From: Thalassospira profundimaris
Lineage (GTDB): Bacteria; Pseudomonadota; Alphaproteobacteria; Rhodospirillales; Thalassospiraceae
Direction of reading: 5' to 3'
DNA length: 64,000 nt
NCBI RefSeq assembly: GCF_003326755.1
Contig: NZ_JPWH01000002.1
Coordinates: 124,001 to 188,000 of the forward strand
Within the stretch, counting starts at the first letter, position 1; each line of letters starts with the position of its first letter. Both the position numbers and the translations under genes were made by a program. Shown here one piece after another: positions 55,328 through 64,000 of the stretch. The notes beneath the pieces are model-generated. The model worked only from the letters and a program-made list of their open reading frames with translations. It searched no databases and was not told where the DNA came from.

Positions 55328-55564
55328 ATGAGTGATGTCGCAGATCGCGTGAAGAAGATCGTTGTCGAGCACCTCGGTGTTGAAGAAGACAAGGTCACGG
55401 AAAACGCCAGCTTCATCGACGATCTGGGCGCCGACAGCCTGGATACTGTCGAGCTGGTTATGGCGTTTGAAGAAGAATTCGGCGTTGAAATTCCCGACGA
55501 TGCCGCTGAAAAAATTCTGACCGTCAAAGACGCGATTGACTTCATCGAAAAGGCAAACGGCTGA
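55328..55564 (+). CDS. acpP: Acyl carrier protein
   Basis: A 78-aa acidic carrier protein. Ser37 in [12 protein letters not shown] is the phosphopantetheine attachment site. The whole length and acidic composition match AcpP. It carries growing acyl chains in fatty acid synthesis. It sits between fabG and fabF, with its own upstream region of about 165 nt and a terminator after it, which allows higher expression than its neighbours. Confidence 0.98.
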   Translation: MSDVADRVKKIVVEHLGVEEDKVTENASFIDDLGADSLDTVELVMAFEEEFGVEIPDDAAEKILTVKDAIDFIEKANG

Positions 55565-55580
55565 TTTTGCTGTTTGACGC

Positions 55581-55611
55581 GGGCGCCGGAGGCATCCTCG
55601 GGCGCCCTTTT
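55581..55611 (+). terminator. Terminator after acpP
   Basis: GGGCGCC-G-GAGG pairs with CCTC-G-GGCGCCC over CAT, followed by TTTT. It separates acpP from fabF and may be partial, since fabF follows 40 nt later. Confidence 0.75.
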
Positions 55612-55650
55612 CGTCTTTGCAATTTTCATAAAATAAAGGCGTAAAGCGGG

Positions 55651-56910
55651 ATGAGACGCGTAGTTGTAACCGGTATTGGCGCAGTCACGCCTGTCGCAAA
55701 TGGTGCCCAGGCAACCTGGCAGGGGCTGCTGAACGGACAATCGGGCATTAAAGCCATCGATAATTTCGATGTGTCTGATATTCCCGCCAAGATTGCGGGG
55801 ATGGTTCCGCGTGGAACGGGCGCTGGCGAGTTTAATGCCGAAGATCATGTTTCCGTCAAGGACATGAAAAAAATGGACGATTTTATCGTCTTTGGCATTG
55901 CTGCTGCGGATCAGGCGCTTGCTGATTCCGGCTGGGCGCCGGAAGAAGAAGAAGACCGTGAAGCCACCGGTGTCATGATTGGATCGGGCATTGGCGGTTT
56001 GCCACGTATTGCCGAATCTGCCGGATTGCTGGCAGAAGGCAAAATTCGACGTATCAGTCCGTTCTTTATTCCGTCCTGCCTGATTAACCTGGTTTCCGGC
56101 CAGGTGTCGATCAAGCACGGTCTGAAAGGCCCGAACCACGCCGTTGTTACCGCATGTTCCACTGGCGCACACGCCATTGGCGATGCCTCGCGCATGATTA
56201 TGCTGGGCGATGCTGACGTGATGGTGGCCGGTGGTGCCGAAGCCGCAGTCTGCCGATTGGGCATGGCGGGTTTTGCTGCTGCCCGTGCGCTCTCGACCGG
56301 TTATAACGACACCCCGACCGAAGCTTCCCGCCCGTGGGACGAAGGCCGCGACGGTTTTGTCATGGGTGAAGGTGCCGGTTGCGTCGTGCTTGAAGAATAC
56401 GAGCATGCCAAGGCGCGCGGCGCAAAAATTTATGCCGAAGTTGCCGGGTATGGCATGTCTGGCGATGCCTATCACATCACTGCCCCGGCATCGGATGGTA
56501 ATGGTGGTTATCGCTCCATGCGCAATGCCTTGCGCAATGCCGGTATCAATCCGGAACAGGTTGATTATGTCAACGCGCACGGCACATCGACTCCGTTGGG
56601 TGATGAAATCGAACTGGGTGCGGTAAAACGCCTGTTTGGCGATGCCATTAATTCGGTTTCCATGTCCTCGACCAAATCGGCAACCGGGCATTTGCTGGGG
56701 GCTGCTGGCGCGATCGAGGCTGTGTTCTCGATCCTGGCGATCCATGAAGGGGCGGTTCCGCCGACCCTGAACCTGAATAAACCGTCCGAGGCCTGCCTCG
56801 GGGTTGATCTGGTTCCGCTGGAAGCCAAACAGCGCAAGGTCAATTACGCTTTGTCGAATTCGTTCGGCTTCGGGGGCACCAACGCGTCGCTGGTGTTCAA
56901 ATCGGTCTAA
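55651..56910 (+). CDS. fabF: 3-oxoacyl-ACP synthase II
   Basis: A 419-aa condensing enzyme that extends acyl-ACP by two carbons. Cys169 in VTACSTGAHAIG is the nucleophile; the two histidines are in VNAHGTSTPLGD and SATGHLLGAAG. The end FGFGGTNASLVF is typical. It follows acpP, and mltG follows after 20 nt, the common acpP-fabF-mltG order. Confidence 0.97.
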   Translation: MRRVVVTGIGAVTPVANGAQATWQGLLNGQSGIKAIDNFDVSDIPAKIAGMVPRGTGAGEFNAEDHVSVKDMKKMDDFIVFGIAAADQALADSGWAPEEEEDREATGVMIGSGIGGLPRIAESAGLLAEGKIRRISPFFIPSCLINLVSGQVSIKHGLKGPNHAVVTACSTGAHAIGDASRMIMLGDADVMVAGGAEAAVCRLGMAGFAAARALSTGYNDTPTEASRPWDEGRDGFVMGEGAGCVVLEEYEHAKARGAKIYAEVAGYGMSGDAYHITAPASDGNGGYRSMRNALRNAGINPEQVDYVNAHGTSTPLGDEIELGAVKRLFGDAINSVSMSSTKSATGHLLGAAGAIEAVFSILAIHEGAVPPTLNLNKPSEACLGVDLVPLEAKQRKVNYALSNSFGFGGTNASLVFKSV

Positions 56911-56930
56911 CAAGTCAGTAGGGGAACGCA

Positions 56931-57911
56931 TTGCGGCGTTTTCTGCTCTTACTTGGTATGTTATGTATCACCGCCGCGTTCGCTATCGGGGGCGTGGCGG
57001 TGTATGTATATATTGCCTATACCTCACCCAGTCGTCTTGCCCAGGGTATTGACATTGTCATCCCGCAGGGGACTGGCGTTCGCCAGATTGGTGCTATTCT
57101 TTCCCGTCAGAAAATTGTTTCCGATCCGCTGATCTTTTTGGTGGGTGTGCGGGCTGCTGGTCTGGATCATGCGCTACAGGCGGGGGAATATCATTTCCCG
57201 GCCCGTGTCAGTCCCCGGCAGGCTGCGGAAATTCTGGCGTCAGGCGAAACCGTCAAGCGGTTTGTCACCATTCCTGAAGGATTGCGCAGTATCGAGATTG
57301 TCGATCGGCTTGATCGTGTTGACGGGCTGGTTGGCACCATTGATACCGTTCCCGATGACGGAACATTGCTGCCGGAAACCTATCAATTTTCCTATGGCGA
57401 TAGCAAAAAAAGCATCCTTGACCGGATGCAGGCCGCCCAGGCGGACTTGCTGGACCGGTTGTGGCCCCAGCGCGCGCCCGATTTGCCGATAGATACGCGT
57501 CAACAGGCGCTGACTCTGGCATCCATTGTTGAGCGTGAGACGGGAATTGCTGCCGAACGGGCGCGGGTTGCCGGTGTTTTCGTCAATCGTTTGCGCAAGA
57601 ATATGCGGTTGCAGTCAGATCCGACTGTTGCCTATGCCGTCAGCCCCAATGTGCCACTTAATCGTGCGCTGACCCGCGCGGATCTGAAATATGAAAGCCC
57701 TTACAATACCTATGTTGTAAACGGCCTTCCGCCAGCACCCATTACCAACCCCGGGCGCGAGGCGATTTACGCGGTCTTGCATCCGGCGGCAACAGATGAA
57801 GTTTATTTTGTTGCCGACGGGACAGGGGGCCATGCCTTTGCCCGTACCCTGGACGAACATAATCGCAATGTAGCGCGCTGGCGTAAATTGCGGGCCCAGA
57901 GTGCTGATTAA
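56931..57911 (+). CDS. mltG: Endolytic murein transglycosylase MltG
   Basis: A 326-aa membrane-anchored enzyme that cuts nascent glycan strands. One N-terminal membrane helix (residues about 4-30) precedes a LysM-like region and the YceG catalytic domain. Glu201 in ASIVERETG is the catalytic glutamate; RLQSDPTVAYA and SPYNTYVVNGLPPAPI are further YceG motifs. The start codon is TTG with AGGGGA upstream. It is cotranscribed with fabF. Confidence 0.94.
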   Translation: MRRFLLLLGMLCITAAFAIGGVAVYVYIAYTSPSRLAQGIDIVIPQGTGVRQIGAILSRQKIVSDPLIFLVGVRAAGLDHALQAGEYHFPARVSPRQAAEILASGETVKRFVTIPEGLRSIEIVDRLDRVDGLVGTIDTVPDDGTLLPETYQFSYGDSKKSILDRMQAAQADLLDRLWPQRAPDLPIDTRQQALTLASIVERETGIAAERARVAGVFVNRLRKNMRLQSDPTVAYAVSPNVPLNRALTRADLKYESPYNTYVVNGLPPAPITNPGREAIYAVLHPAATDEVYFVADGTGGHAFARTLDEHNRNVARWRKLRAQSAD

Positions 57912-57972
57912 AAACCAAAGGTTTTAGCCAGCCTTTCGGGCCCGGCATTGCATCGGGCGTTTAATCGTCCGG

Positions 57973-57989
57973 GCCCGGCGATGCCGGGC
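57973..57989. terminator. GC-rich hairpin between convergent mltG and SDR genes
   Basis: GCCCGGC-GAT-GCCGGGC is a perfect 7-bp stem with a 3-nt loop. No T-run follows directly on either strand, so its role as a terminator is uncertain. Confidence 0.35.
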
Positions 57990-58013
57990 TGACCGGTTTT
58001 GTCGTTGAACCGC

Positions 58014-58793
58014 TTAACTGCTCTGTCGGGACGGCTTTTGGGGCAGACGGGCGGTAACGCGTTCATACAGAGCGGATGGAAGATATTTCAGCAATTTCGT
58101 TGCCATGTTCATTTGCCAGGGAAACGCGATCAGGGCTTTGTTTTTGCTTAACCCGCGATCTATGATTTTTGCGGCTTTGTCGGCTTCCATCAGGAAGGGC
58201 ATTTTAAAATCGTTGGCGTCGGTAATGCGGCTTTTGACAAATCCGGGACAGATGACATTCACCCGGATACCGGTTGATTTAAGGCTGCCGCGCAGGGCTT
58301 CGCCATAGACACGAACCGCGGCCTTGCTGGCGCAATAGGCAGGCGCAGTGGGAAGGCCGCGCCACGATGCCTGGGAAGACATAATCGCAATCTGGCCCCG
58401 GCCATCACGTGTCATCAATTCAATGGCCGGATCAATGGTGTTTAACACGCCTTCGACATTGATCGACATGATCTCGCGAACCTGGTCTGGCGTTTCACCA
58501 AGCCCGCCGCTGCCTGCCGAAATACCGGCATTGGCGACGACCAGACTAAGCGGCATAATGCCATAGCACTGCGTGACATATTGGTGCATGACCTCTGCAT
58601 CCGTGACATCAAGGATGTCGGCAAAGACATTGGCACCGTTATTTCGGCAGTCATTCTCAACCTGTTTCAGGCGCGATTTGCTCCGTCCGCTGATAAACAG
58701 GGTTACGCCGGGGCGGGCATAATGCCGTGCCAACGCCGCCCCAATGCCCGAACTGGCACCTGTAATCAGAATTGCGTTATATTGCAAAGACAT
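58014..58793 (-). CDS. Short-chain dehydrogenase/reductase
   Basis: A 259-aa SDR with TGASSGIGAALA near residue 11, NAGIS near 88, and catalytic MSSQASWRG then YCASKAA; VICPGFVKSRIT follows. The tail is basic (RVTARLPQKPSRQSS), as in SDRs linked to lipid or envelope metabolism, but no substrate is evident. It is the only minus-strand gene in this stretch and stands between mltG and yicC. Confidence 0.85.
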   Translation of the reverse strand: MSLQYNAILITGASSGIGAALARHYARPGVTLFISGRSKSRLKQVENDCRNNGANVFADILDVTDAEVMHQYVTQCYGIMPLSLVVANAGISAGSGGLGETPDQVREIMSINVEGVLNTIDPAIELMTRDGRGQIAIMSSQASWRGLPTAPAYCASKAAVRVYGEALRGSLKSTGIRVNVICPGFVKSRITDANDFKMPFLMEADKAAKIIDRGLSKNKALIAFPWQMNMATKLLKYLPSALYERVTARLPQKPSRQSS

Positions 58794-58985
58794 GCGAGGA
58801 TATGTTCCGCTTCATGAATGTCGCATTTTCTGCGTGTTTAAAACCGGGGCGAACATGACGGATGATTGGGGCATCAATATGAAAGTTCGTCAGGAAGTTT
58901 ACGTGTTTTATCGGTGACTTATTCTTGGCGGTGCGGCAATGCGGCGCTATAAAACCGCATACAATTTAAAAGGATGACTATCAGC

Positions 58986-59867
58986 ATGACCGTATCAAGC
59001 ATGACCGGGTTTGGCCGCGCCGAAGGGGCAGGTGAGGGATTTGCCTGGGTATGGGAACTTCGCAGTGTGAATGGCAAGGGACTGGATGTTCGCGCCCGTC
59101 TGAATGGTGCAGAGCGGCTTGAGGCTCCGGTTCGGGATGCGGTTTCAAAGGTTTTTAAACGTGGCAATATCGGCGTTACCCTGAATGTCACGCGACCCGG
59201 CGAAAATACAAGCTATCGTATCAATCGCGATCTTTTGGCCGATCTGGTTCGACTGGCCGAGGAATTTGACAGTTCCAGCAAGCTGGGGGCTGGCACCATT
59301 GCCGATCTGTTGAATGTGCGGGGTGTGCTGGAAGCCGTTGAGCAAACCGAAGATGACGCCAGCCGTGAAGCCCGCGAAACCGCCATGATGGCGACCCTGG
59401 AAATCGCGATTGCCCAACTGGCTGAAAACCGGAATGCCGAAGGTGTGAAGCTGCATGACATGTTGTTAGGCCATATTGACCGGATTGAACAAACGGTAAC
59501 AAAAGCCGAAAGTTGTGCCGGTGCCCGGGTGGAGGCCATTCGTGCGCGCCTGCAACGCCAGATTGGCGACCTGATGGATGCCGGACAGTTTGACGCGGAC
59601 CGTTTGCATCAGGAAGCCGCCCTGTTGGCGACCAAGGTTGATGTGCGCGAAGAAATCGACCGCTTGAAGGCGCATATCGCGGCAGCACGCAGCATGATTG
59701 GCAAGGGCGGGGCAATTGGCCGTAAACTGGATTTCCTGTGCCAGGAATTTAACCGCGAAGCCAATACCTTGTGTTCCAAAGCAAATGATATTGAACTGAC
59801 AAGTTGCGGCATGGATTTGAAAGTGATTATCGACCAGTTGCGCGAACAGGTGCAAAACGTTGAATAA
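58986..59867 (+). CDS. YicC family endoribonuclease
   Basis: A 293-aa YicC/YloC protein. The N terminus SSMTGFGRAEG and RSVNGKGLDVRARL are family signatures, and the C-terminal DUF1732 region holds DVREEIDRLKAHIAAARSM (landmarks EEIDRLKAH) and GRKLDFLCQEFNREANTL. YicC proteins degrade some small RNAs. ATG at 58986 gives the canonical start; another ATG lies four codons earlier. gmk follows after 22 nt, the usual yicC-gmk pairing. Confidence 0.92.
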   Translation: MTVSSMTGFGRAEGAGEGFAWVWELRSVNGKGLDVRARLNGAERLEAPVRDAVSKVFKRGNIGVTLNVTRPGENTSYRINRDLLADLVRLAEEFDSSSKLGAGTIADLLNVRGVLEAVEQTEDDASREARETAMMATLEIAIAQLAENRNAEGVKLHDMLLGHIDRIEQTVTKAESCAGARVEAIRARLQRQIGDLMDAGQFDADRLHQEAALLATKVDVREEIDRLKAHIAAARSMIGKGGAIGRKLDFLCQEFNREANTLCSKANDIELTSCGMDLKVIIDQLREQVQNVE

Positions 59868-59889
59868 GGATGGGCGAAAGGTTTGACCA

Positions 59890-60522
59890 ATGATTGATTC
59901 GCATAAGCGTCGGGGCGTCATGCTGGTTTTCTGTGCGCCATCCGGGGCAGGTAAAACCACAATTACCCGGCAGTTGCTTGAAAAAGACGATCTGATTTCG
60001 TTGTCCGTCTCCGCAACGACCCGTGCCGCTCGCCCGGGCGAGGAAGAAGGCGTGCATTACTTTTTTAAATCTGTCGATGGCTTCAAACATATGATCGCCG
60101 ATGACGAGCTGCTGGAATGGGCAGAGGTCTTTGGCAATTATTACGGTACGCCGCGCCAGCCGGTCGAGGAAGCCCTTTCCGCCGGGCGGGACGTGCTGTT
60201 TGACATCGACTGGCAGGGGGCGCGCCAGTTGCGCGAAAAAGGCGGTGACGACGTTGTGTCGGTCTTTATCCTGCCGCCATCATCGGCGGAACTTGAACGC
60301 CGCCTGCGCGACCGGGGGCAGGATGCCGACGACGTGATCATGAAGCGCATGGCAAAGGCCGGGGCGGAAATCAGCCACTGGGAAGAATTTGACTATGTGC
60401 TGGTCAATGACAACCTTGAACAGTGCCTTGCCTCTGTCGAGCATATTATCGGTGCGGAACGGGTCAAGCGTGAACGGCAGATGGAACTGAATGCTTTTGT
60501 TAAGAAGCTTTTGACCGACTGA
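59890..60522 (+). CDS. gmk: Guanylate kinase
   Basis: A 210-aa enzyme phosphorylating GMP to GDP. The P-loop is APSGAGKTT, the GMP-binding region has SATTRAARPGEEEGVHYFF, and VLFDIDWQGARQL is the second signature. It follows yicC and ends in a strong terminator. Confidence 0.96.
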   Translation: MIDSHKRRGVMLVFCAPSGAGKTTITRQLLEKDDLISLSVSATTRAARPGEEEGVHYFFKSVDGFKHMIADDELLEWAEVFGNYYGTPRQPVEEALSAGRDVLFDIDWQGARQLREKGGDDVVSVFILPPSSAELERRLRDRGQDADDVIMKRMAKAGAEISHWEEFDYVLVNDNLEQCLASVEHIIGAERVKRERQMELNAFVKKLLTD

Positions 60523-60557
60523 TCCGGAATGTGCCGTTTGCACTGCTTAGCAAGAAA

Positions 60558-60595
60558 ATCCCCCTGATGTCGGCGACACAGGGGGATGTTTTTTT
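60558..60595 (+). terminator. Terminator after gmk
   Basis: ATCCCCCTG pairs with CAGGGGGAT, with TGTCG/CGACA extending the stem, followed by seven T. The T-tract touches the end of the convergent rsmA gene. Confidence 0.9.
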
Positions 60596-61466
60596 AAAGA
60601 GTGTCATAAATCCGTGTGAGCCTGACAAAGTCCGTTACCGACAATTCTTCTGCGCGGGCGGTTTCGGCAATCTCTGCCTGTTCCAAAAGGGCAAGAACAT
60701 CGATATTCAGGCTTTTAAGGCTGGCGCGCAGCATTTTACGCCGTTGACCAAAGGCTGCCTGCGTAACCTTTGCGAGGCTTCCTATGTTGATATTTTCGCC
60801 GCGCTCGGCCTTGGGGATCAGTTGAACAACGGCTGATGTGACCTTGGGCGGCGGGGTAAAGGCGCTGCGATGGACATCAAACAGAATGTCGCAGTCACAC
60901 AAATACTGACACAGCACCGACAATCGGCCATAGGCCTTGGTTTTGGGTTTCGCCACCACACGCTCGGCGACTTCTTTTTGGAACATCAGGGTCAGGCTGG
61001 CGAAGGCGTCAATGTTTTCCAGCCAGCCGATCAGCAGCAAGGTGCCGACATTGTAGGGCAGGTTGGCGACGATCTTGCGTGGTGCCGGGCCAAGTGTGGT
61101 GACATCCACGTCAAGGGCGTCGCCATCAATGACATGCAGGCAGCCCGGATAATGATTGCTGATTTGGGTTAGCACCGGCTGGCAACGGGGGTCGCGCTCG
61201 ATCACGGTCAGGTTTTGGGCACCGTTAAATAACAGGGCGCGTGTTAATCCGCCGGGGCCAGGGCCAATTTCGATGACGGTGGCATTATCCAGCGGTGCCG
61301 CAGCACGGGCGATGCGACCTGTCAGGTTCAGATCAAACAGAAAGTTCTGGCCGAATTTCTTTTGGGCTGACAGGTCATGTTCGGCGATGACGTCGCGCAA
61401 CGGCGGCAGGCCATCATTTGCCAGTTTGACGGTAGGCTGATCGGACGGGACCGGCGAATCAATCAT
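60594..61466 (-). CDS. rsmA: 16S rRNA (adenine1518-N6/adenine1519-N6)-dimethyltransferase
   Basis: A 290-aa KsgA-type methyltransferase that dimethylates two adenines near the 3' end of 16S rRNA. It has [10 protein letters not shown], the SAM motif [15 protein letters not shown] and the catalytic [11 protein letters not shown] at 61466 overlaps the pdxA stop by 8 nt; a frame extension to 61511 would overlap pdxA much more. The order lptD-surA-pdxA-rsmA is the same as in E. coli. Confidence 0.95.
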   Translation of the reverse strand: MIDSPVPSDQPTVKLANDGLPPLRDVIAEHDLSAQKKFGQNFLFDLNLTGRIARAAAPLDNATVIEIGPGPGGLTRALLFNGAQNLTVIERDPRCQPVLTQISNHYPGCLHVIDGDALDVDVTTLGPAPRKIVANLPYNVGTLLLIGWLENIDAFASLTLMFQKEVAERVVAKPKTKAYGRLSVLCQYLCDCDILFDVHRSAFTPPPKVTSAVVQLIPKAERGENINIGSLAKVTQAAFGQRRKMLRASLKSLNIDVLALLEQAEIAETARAEELSVTDFVRLTRIYDTL

Positions 61467-62517
61467 TTTTGGTACCCGTGCCAAATCGGTTATGGGCCAT
61501 TTGGTTCGCAATTTTCAGGGCTGCCATCAGGCTGTCAGCGCGGGCGAGACCTTTACCGGCAATATTGAGTGCGGTGCCGTGATCCGGCGAGGTGCGGATA
61601 AAGGGCAGCCCCAGGGTGACATTCACACCCCCGTGGAAATCCAGTGTTTTGACGGGAATAAGTGCCTGATCATGATAGGGACACAGGGCAACGTCATATT
61701 CCGCACGCGCTTCTTCATGGAACATCGTATCGGCGGGCAGGGGGCCGATAACGTTATATCCTTCCTCGCGCAGGCGCGTGATGGCCGGTGTGATGATGGT
61801 TTGTTCTTCATGTCCCATTGCACCGTCTTCGCCGGCATGGGGGTTTAACCCGGCAATGGCAAGACGGGGCTGGACCAGGCCAAAATCGCGGGATAATGCC
61901 GTTGCGGTAATGCGTGATAGATCGACAATCACGTCGGTCGTCAGGGCGGACTGAACCTGAGACAGCGCAATATGGATGGTCAGGGGCACAACGCGCAGTT
62001 TGCTGTTTGCCAGCATCATGACCGGAATGGTACCGGGGCCTGCCAGCTCGGCTAGGAATTCCGTATGGCCGGGGTGGCTGAAACCTGCCTGGTATAGTGC
62101 ACTTTTTTGAATGGGATTGGTGACAACGGCGGATGCAGTCCCTTTGCGGGTGAGGTCAACTGCTGTTTTGATGCTGTCAATGACCATGTAGGCCGTTTTG
62201 GCAGCCGCGACACCAGGAATGACGGCAGCACCATTATCGGCGATTTCAAGGACGGGAAGACCGTTTGCGAAGTGATCGCTCGTTTGGCTGATGTCGCTGA
62301 CGGGAATGAGTGGCACATCATAGGCCAATATATCGGCATATTGTGCGATGATGCGGGCCGGGGCAATCAGGCAAAAGGGCAGCATGTCGCTGCCCTGATG
62401 TGCTGATGTTTTGCTTGCATTCTGATAGGCCTGCCAGGCCTTCAATGCGAGTTCCGGGCCAATGCCGCCAGGATCGCCAAGGGTCATTGCCAGTGGTTTT
62501 GGCTGTTTGTGTGCCAT
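61459..62517 (-). CDS. pdxA: 4-hydroxythreonine-4-phosphate dehydrogenase
   Basis: A 352-aa metal- and NAD-dependent enzyme of pyridoxal phosphate synthesis. The N terminus [19 protein letters not shown], then [11 protein letters not shown] and [13 protein letters not shown] with a metal-binding histidine, and the third in [12 protein letters not shown] are all family motifs. It is translationally coupled to rsmA and follows surA by 38 nt. Confidence 0.96.
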   Translation of the reverse strand: MAHKQPKPLAMTLGDPGGIGPELALKAWQAYQNASKTSAHQGSDMLPFCLIAPARIIAQYADILAYDVPLIPVSDISQTSDHFANGLPVLEIADNGAAVIPGVAAAKTAYMVIDSIKTAVDLTRKGTASAVVTNPIQKSALYQAGFSHPGHTEFLAELAGPGTIPVMMLANSKLRVVPLTIHIALSQVQSALTTDVIVDLSRITATALSRDFGLVQPRLAIAGLNPHAGEDGAMGHEEQTIITPAITRLREEGYNVIGPLPADTMFHEEARAEYDVALCPYHDQALIPVKTLDFHGGVNVTLGLPFIRTSPDHGTALNIAGKGLARADSLMAALKIANQMAHNRFGTGTKND

Positions 62518-62555
62518 TGGCGGTCTCGCATAAGGTTGGGTATCTGCCAGATATG

Positions 62556-63833
62556 TCAGATACGGATATCAATAAAGGCTTCGCGGCGCAGTTCGCGCAA
62601 TTTGCGACGGGCGGCAATTTCAAGGCGTTCCATCAGCAGGCGGTTGTGAATGGTATCACGGTCGGGCAGGGTGCTTTTGACCGTTTTGCCACACAGCATG
62701 ACGACAAGTGCACCACCATCAACACGAATCACATTCGATGTTTCCCCGTCTTTAAGCTGGCTTACAGCCGTTGCGACGGTGCCGGAAAGCTCCTGTGGTG
62801 ATATGCCTTTGGTTCGGCCGCTAAGATCCGAGCCCAGATCAACCGCGATTTTGGCCATATCTTCGCAGCTTTTGGCTGTTTCGCGTGCATTTTGCAAAAT
62901 GCCGACTTTGGTACGGATTTCGTCAGACGAGGCGTTTTGTGAAATGGGGACGTAAAGCTGATAAAGATCAAGTTTGATGTCCCGGTCCGCATCGGTGTCG
63001 CCTTTTGCGCGATCAAGCAGTTTCAGAATGTAGTACCCCCGGACGGTCCGGATGGGTTGGCTGATTTGGCCCGGTTGCATTTTGTTAATGGCATCTTCCA
63101 GCGTACTGTCCATTTCACCGGCTGACATCCAGCCAAGGTTGCCTCCGTTGGCCGCACTGGCATTGGCGGAAAACTGGCGCGCAAGGCCTTCAAAACTGGC
63201 ACCATTGCGCAGGGCACCGATGATTTTTTGGGCGTTGTCCAGAACCTTGTTTTCTTCCTGCGGGTTATCAATGGGCAGGAAAATTTCCTGAACATTGCTC
63301 CGCGGTTTGTCCTGGTTTCGTTTGATACGTTCCAGCACATCGTCAATTTCGCTTTCGGAAATTTCGATGTCACGGCGCATTGACCGCAGGACTTTTTGCC
63401 ACGCAATTTGCGGACGCAACTGGTCTTTAAGGGTTTCAAGCGGAATATTGTTGGCCTGAAGATAACGTTCCAGTCCCCCGGGCGGCATACCGGAATTTTG
63501 CTCTACGGCAGCAATGGCACGCTTCATATCGTCGTCAGAGACCGTAAAGCCAAGGCGCTTTGCCTCCTGCATCTGAAGGGTTTCGTCAATCAGCTGTTGC
63601 AGAATCTGGGGGATCATTTCCCGCCGGCGATCATCGGTAAGCTGGATATTCGATGTTGTTGCAACAAGTTTGAGACGGTCAATCAAATCGACCACGGAAA
63701 TCGGCTGGTCATTGACAACAGCAGCCAGACCGATGGTCGACTGGGCACGAGCCTGCCCCGCTGAAAAGGTTAACAGAACAACGCCAAGAAGCATCGCACA
63801 AAGCTGGAGCGGTCTGGAAATGTAAGGTCTCAT
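62556..63833 (-). CDS. surA: Periplasmic chaperone SurA
   Basis: A 425-aa exported protein that escorts outer-membrane proteins. It has a signal peptide (LLGVVLLTFSAGQARAQ), a SurA N-terminal helical domain beginning AAVVNDQPISVVDLIDRL, and one clear parvulin domain at about residues 180-275 (QEIFLPI to YYILKLLDR). A second, weaker parvulin-like region follows before the C-terminal helix. The lptD stop is 6 nt upstream, so the two are one transcript. Confidence 0.92.
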   Translation of the reverse strand: MRPYISRPLQLCAMLLGVVLLTFSAGQARAQSTIGLAAVVNDQPISVVDLIDRLKLVATTSNIQLTDDRRREMIPQILQQLIDETLQMQEAKRLGFTVSDDDMKRAIAAVEQNSGMPPGGLERYLQANNIPLETLKDQLRPQIAWQKVLRSMRRDIEISESEIDDVLERIKRNQDKPRSNVQEIFLPIDNPQEENKVLDNAQKIIGALRNGASFEGLARQFSANASAANGGNLGWMSAGEMDSTLEDAINKMQPGQISQPIRTVRGYYILKLLDRAKGDTDADRDIKLDLYQLYVPISQNASSDEIRTKVGILQNARETAKSCEDMAKIAVDLGSDLSGRTKGISPQELSGTVATAVSQLKDGETSNVIRVDGGALVVMLCGKTVKSTLPDRDTIHNRLLMERLEIAARRKLRELRREAFIDIRI

Positions 63834-63839
63834 ATTCTG

Positions 63840-64000
63840 TTAAAGTCCTGCTTGCGAGGCAAATTCGCCCAATGTCTTGAAGACGAGGCGGAACATGATT
63901 TCGTCAGACTGTCCAAGATCTTGATCCTGATAGAATGTCCGACGTACGCGTCCGTCAAAAATAAAGCACTCGTCTTCGTACTGAAACCCGATACCGTATT
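63840..64000 (-). CDS. lptD: LPS-assembly protein LptD, C-terminal end (partial)
   Basis: The last 52 full codons are inside the window. The tail reads YGIGFQYEDECFIFDGRVRR and then FYQDQDLGQSDEIMFRLVFK, ending KTLGEFASQAGL. The YEDECF motif with its late cysteine and the final F-K-T-LGE strand are typical of the last beta strands of the LptD barrel, which inserts LPS into the outer leaflet. It precedes surA, as in other proteobacteria. The rest of the gene lies beyond the window edge. Confidence 0.92.
   Translation of the reverse strand, partial: YGIGFQYEDECFIFDGRVRRTFYQDQDLGQSDEIMFRLVFKTLGEFASQAGL

Noticed and set aside
55321-56931. 536-aa minus-strand frame over acpP and fabF
   Set aside because: Spans two clear genes and a terminator on the other strand.

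Overview
The window looks like core chromosome of a free-living, motile alphaproteobacterium, most likely Rhodospirillales and close to Thalassospira. That placement is inferred from gene order and protein style, not from a database search. Pointers include the rpsF-rpsR-DUF2232-rplI-dnaB-alr-mlaE-mlaF-radA-cvpA-purF run, lptD-surA-pdxA-rsmA, fabD-fabG-acpP-fabF-mltG-yicC-gmk, a DUF2794 gene, membrane-bound PQQ glucose dehydrogenase and a CIRCE-controlled groESL. I see no insertion sequence, prophage, integrase, CRISPR array or rRNA gene. One tRNA (Val, anticodon CAC) is present.

Layout. 1-3.3 kb: end of a sugar ABC transporter (GguA/GguB type) and an L-arabinonate dehydratase-like enzyme, which together suggest non-phosphorylative pentose use. 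3.4-7.8 kb: tRNA-Val, phosphoglycolate phosphatase, and glmU/glmS for UDP-GlcNAc. 8.1-14.0 kb: a molybdenum hydroxylase module with an FeS subunit, a Tat-exported Mo subunit, a three-haem cytochrome c, an XdhC chaperone and a MocA-like transferase. It resembles periplasmic aldehyde or N-heterocycle dehydrogenases that pass electrons to the respiratory chain. 14.2-16.9 kb: a DUF805 gene and groES-groEL. 17-24.8 kb: Zn alcohol dehydrogenase, old-yellow-enzyme oxidoreductase, Hsp20, a CysK-like PLP enzyme, an isolated fliN and gcd. 25.3-28.3 kb: class I ribonucleotide reductase nrdAB. 28.3-34.3 kb: small envelope proteins, a YfgM-like TPR protein, bamB and der.

34.4-39.4 kb is the most accessory-looking segment. 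An RpiR-family regulator is divergent from a gene set encoding a 5-formyltetrahydrofolate cyclo-ligase paralogue, an NMT1/THI5-like binding protein, an ABC ATPase and a permease made of two fused permease domains. The divergent promoter region carries repeated GAAAC elements. I read it as an importer for a thiamin-precursor-like or other small heterocyclic compound with a dedicated regulator. Its substrate is not determinable from sequence.

39.5-51 kb (minus strand) is housekeeping: SDR, purF, cvpA, radA, mlaF, mlaE, alr, dnaB, rplI, DUF2232, rpsR and rpsF. 51.3-60.5 kb (plus strand, apart from one SDR) holds a ClC-CBS protein, fatty acid synthesis genes, mltG, yicC and gmk. 60.6-64 kb (minus strand) holds rsmA, pdxA, surA and the 3' end of lptD. 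Several leaders carry hairpins or palindromes (glmU, hsp20, rpsF, acpP, der, the dehydratase), listed separately. No clearly new system stands out. The best candidates are the RpiR/5-FCL/ABC locus, the Mo-hydroxylase module, the possible RNA thermometer of hsp20 and the ClC protein with an altered proton pathway.
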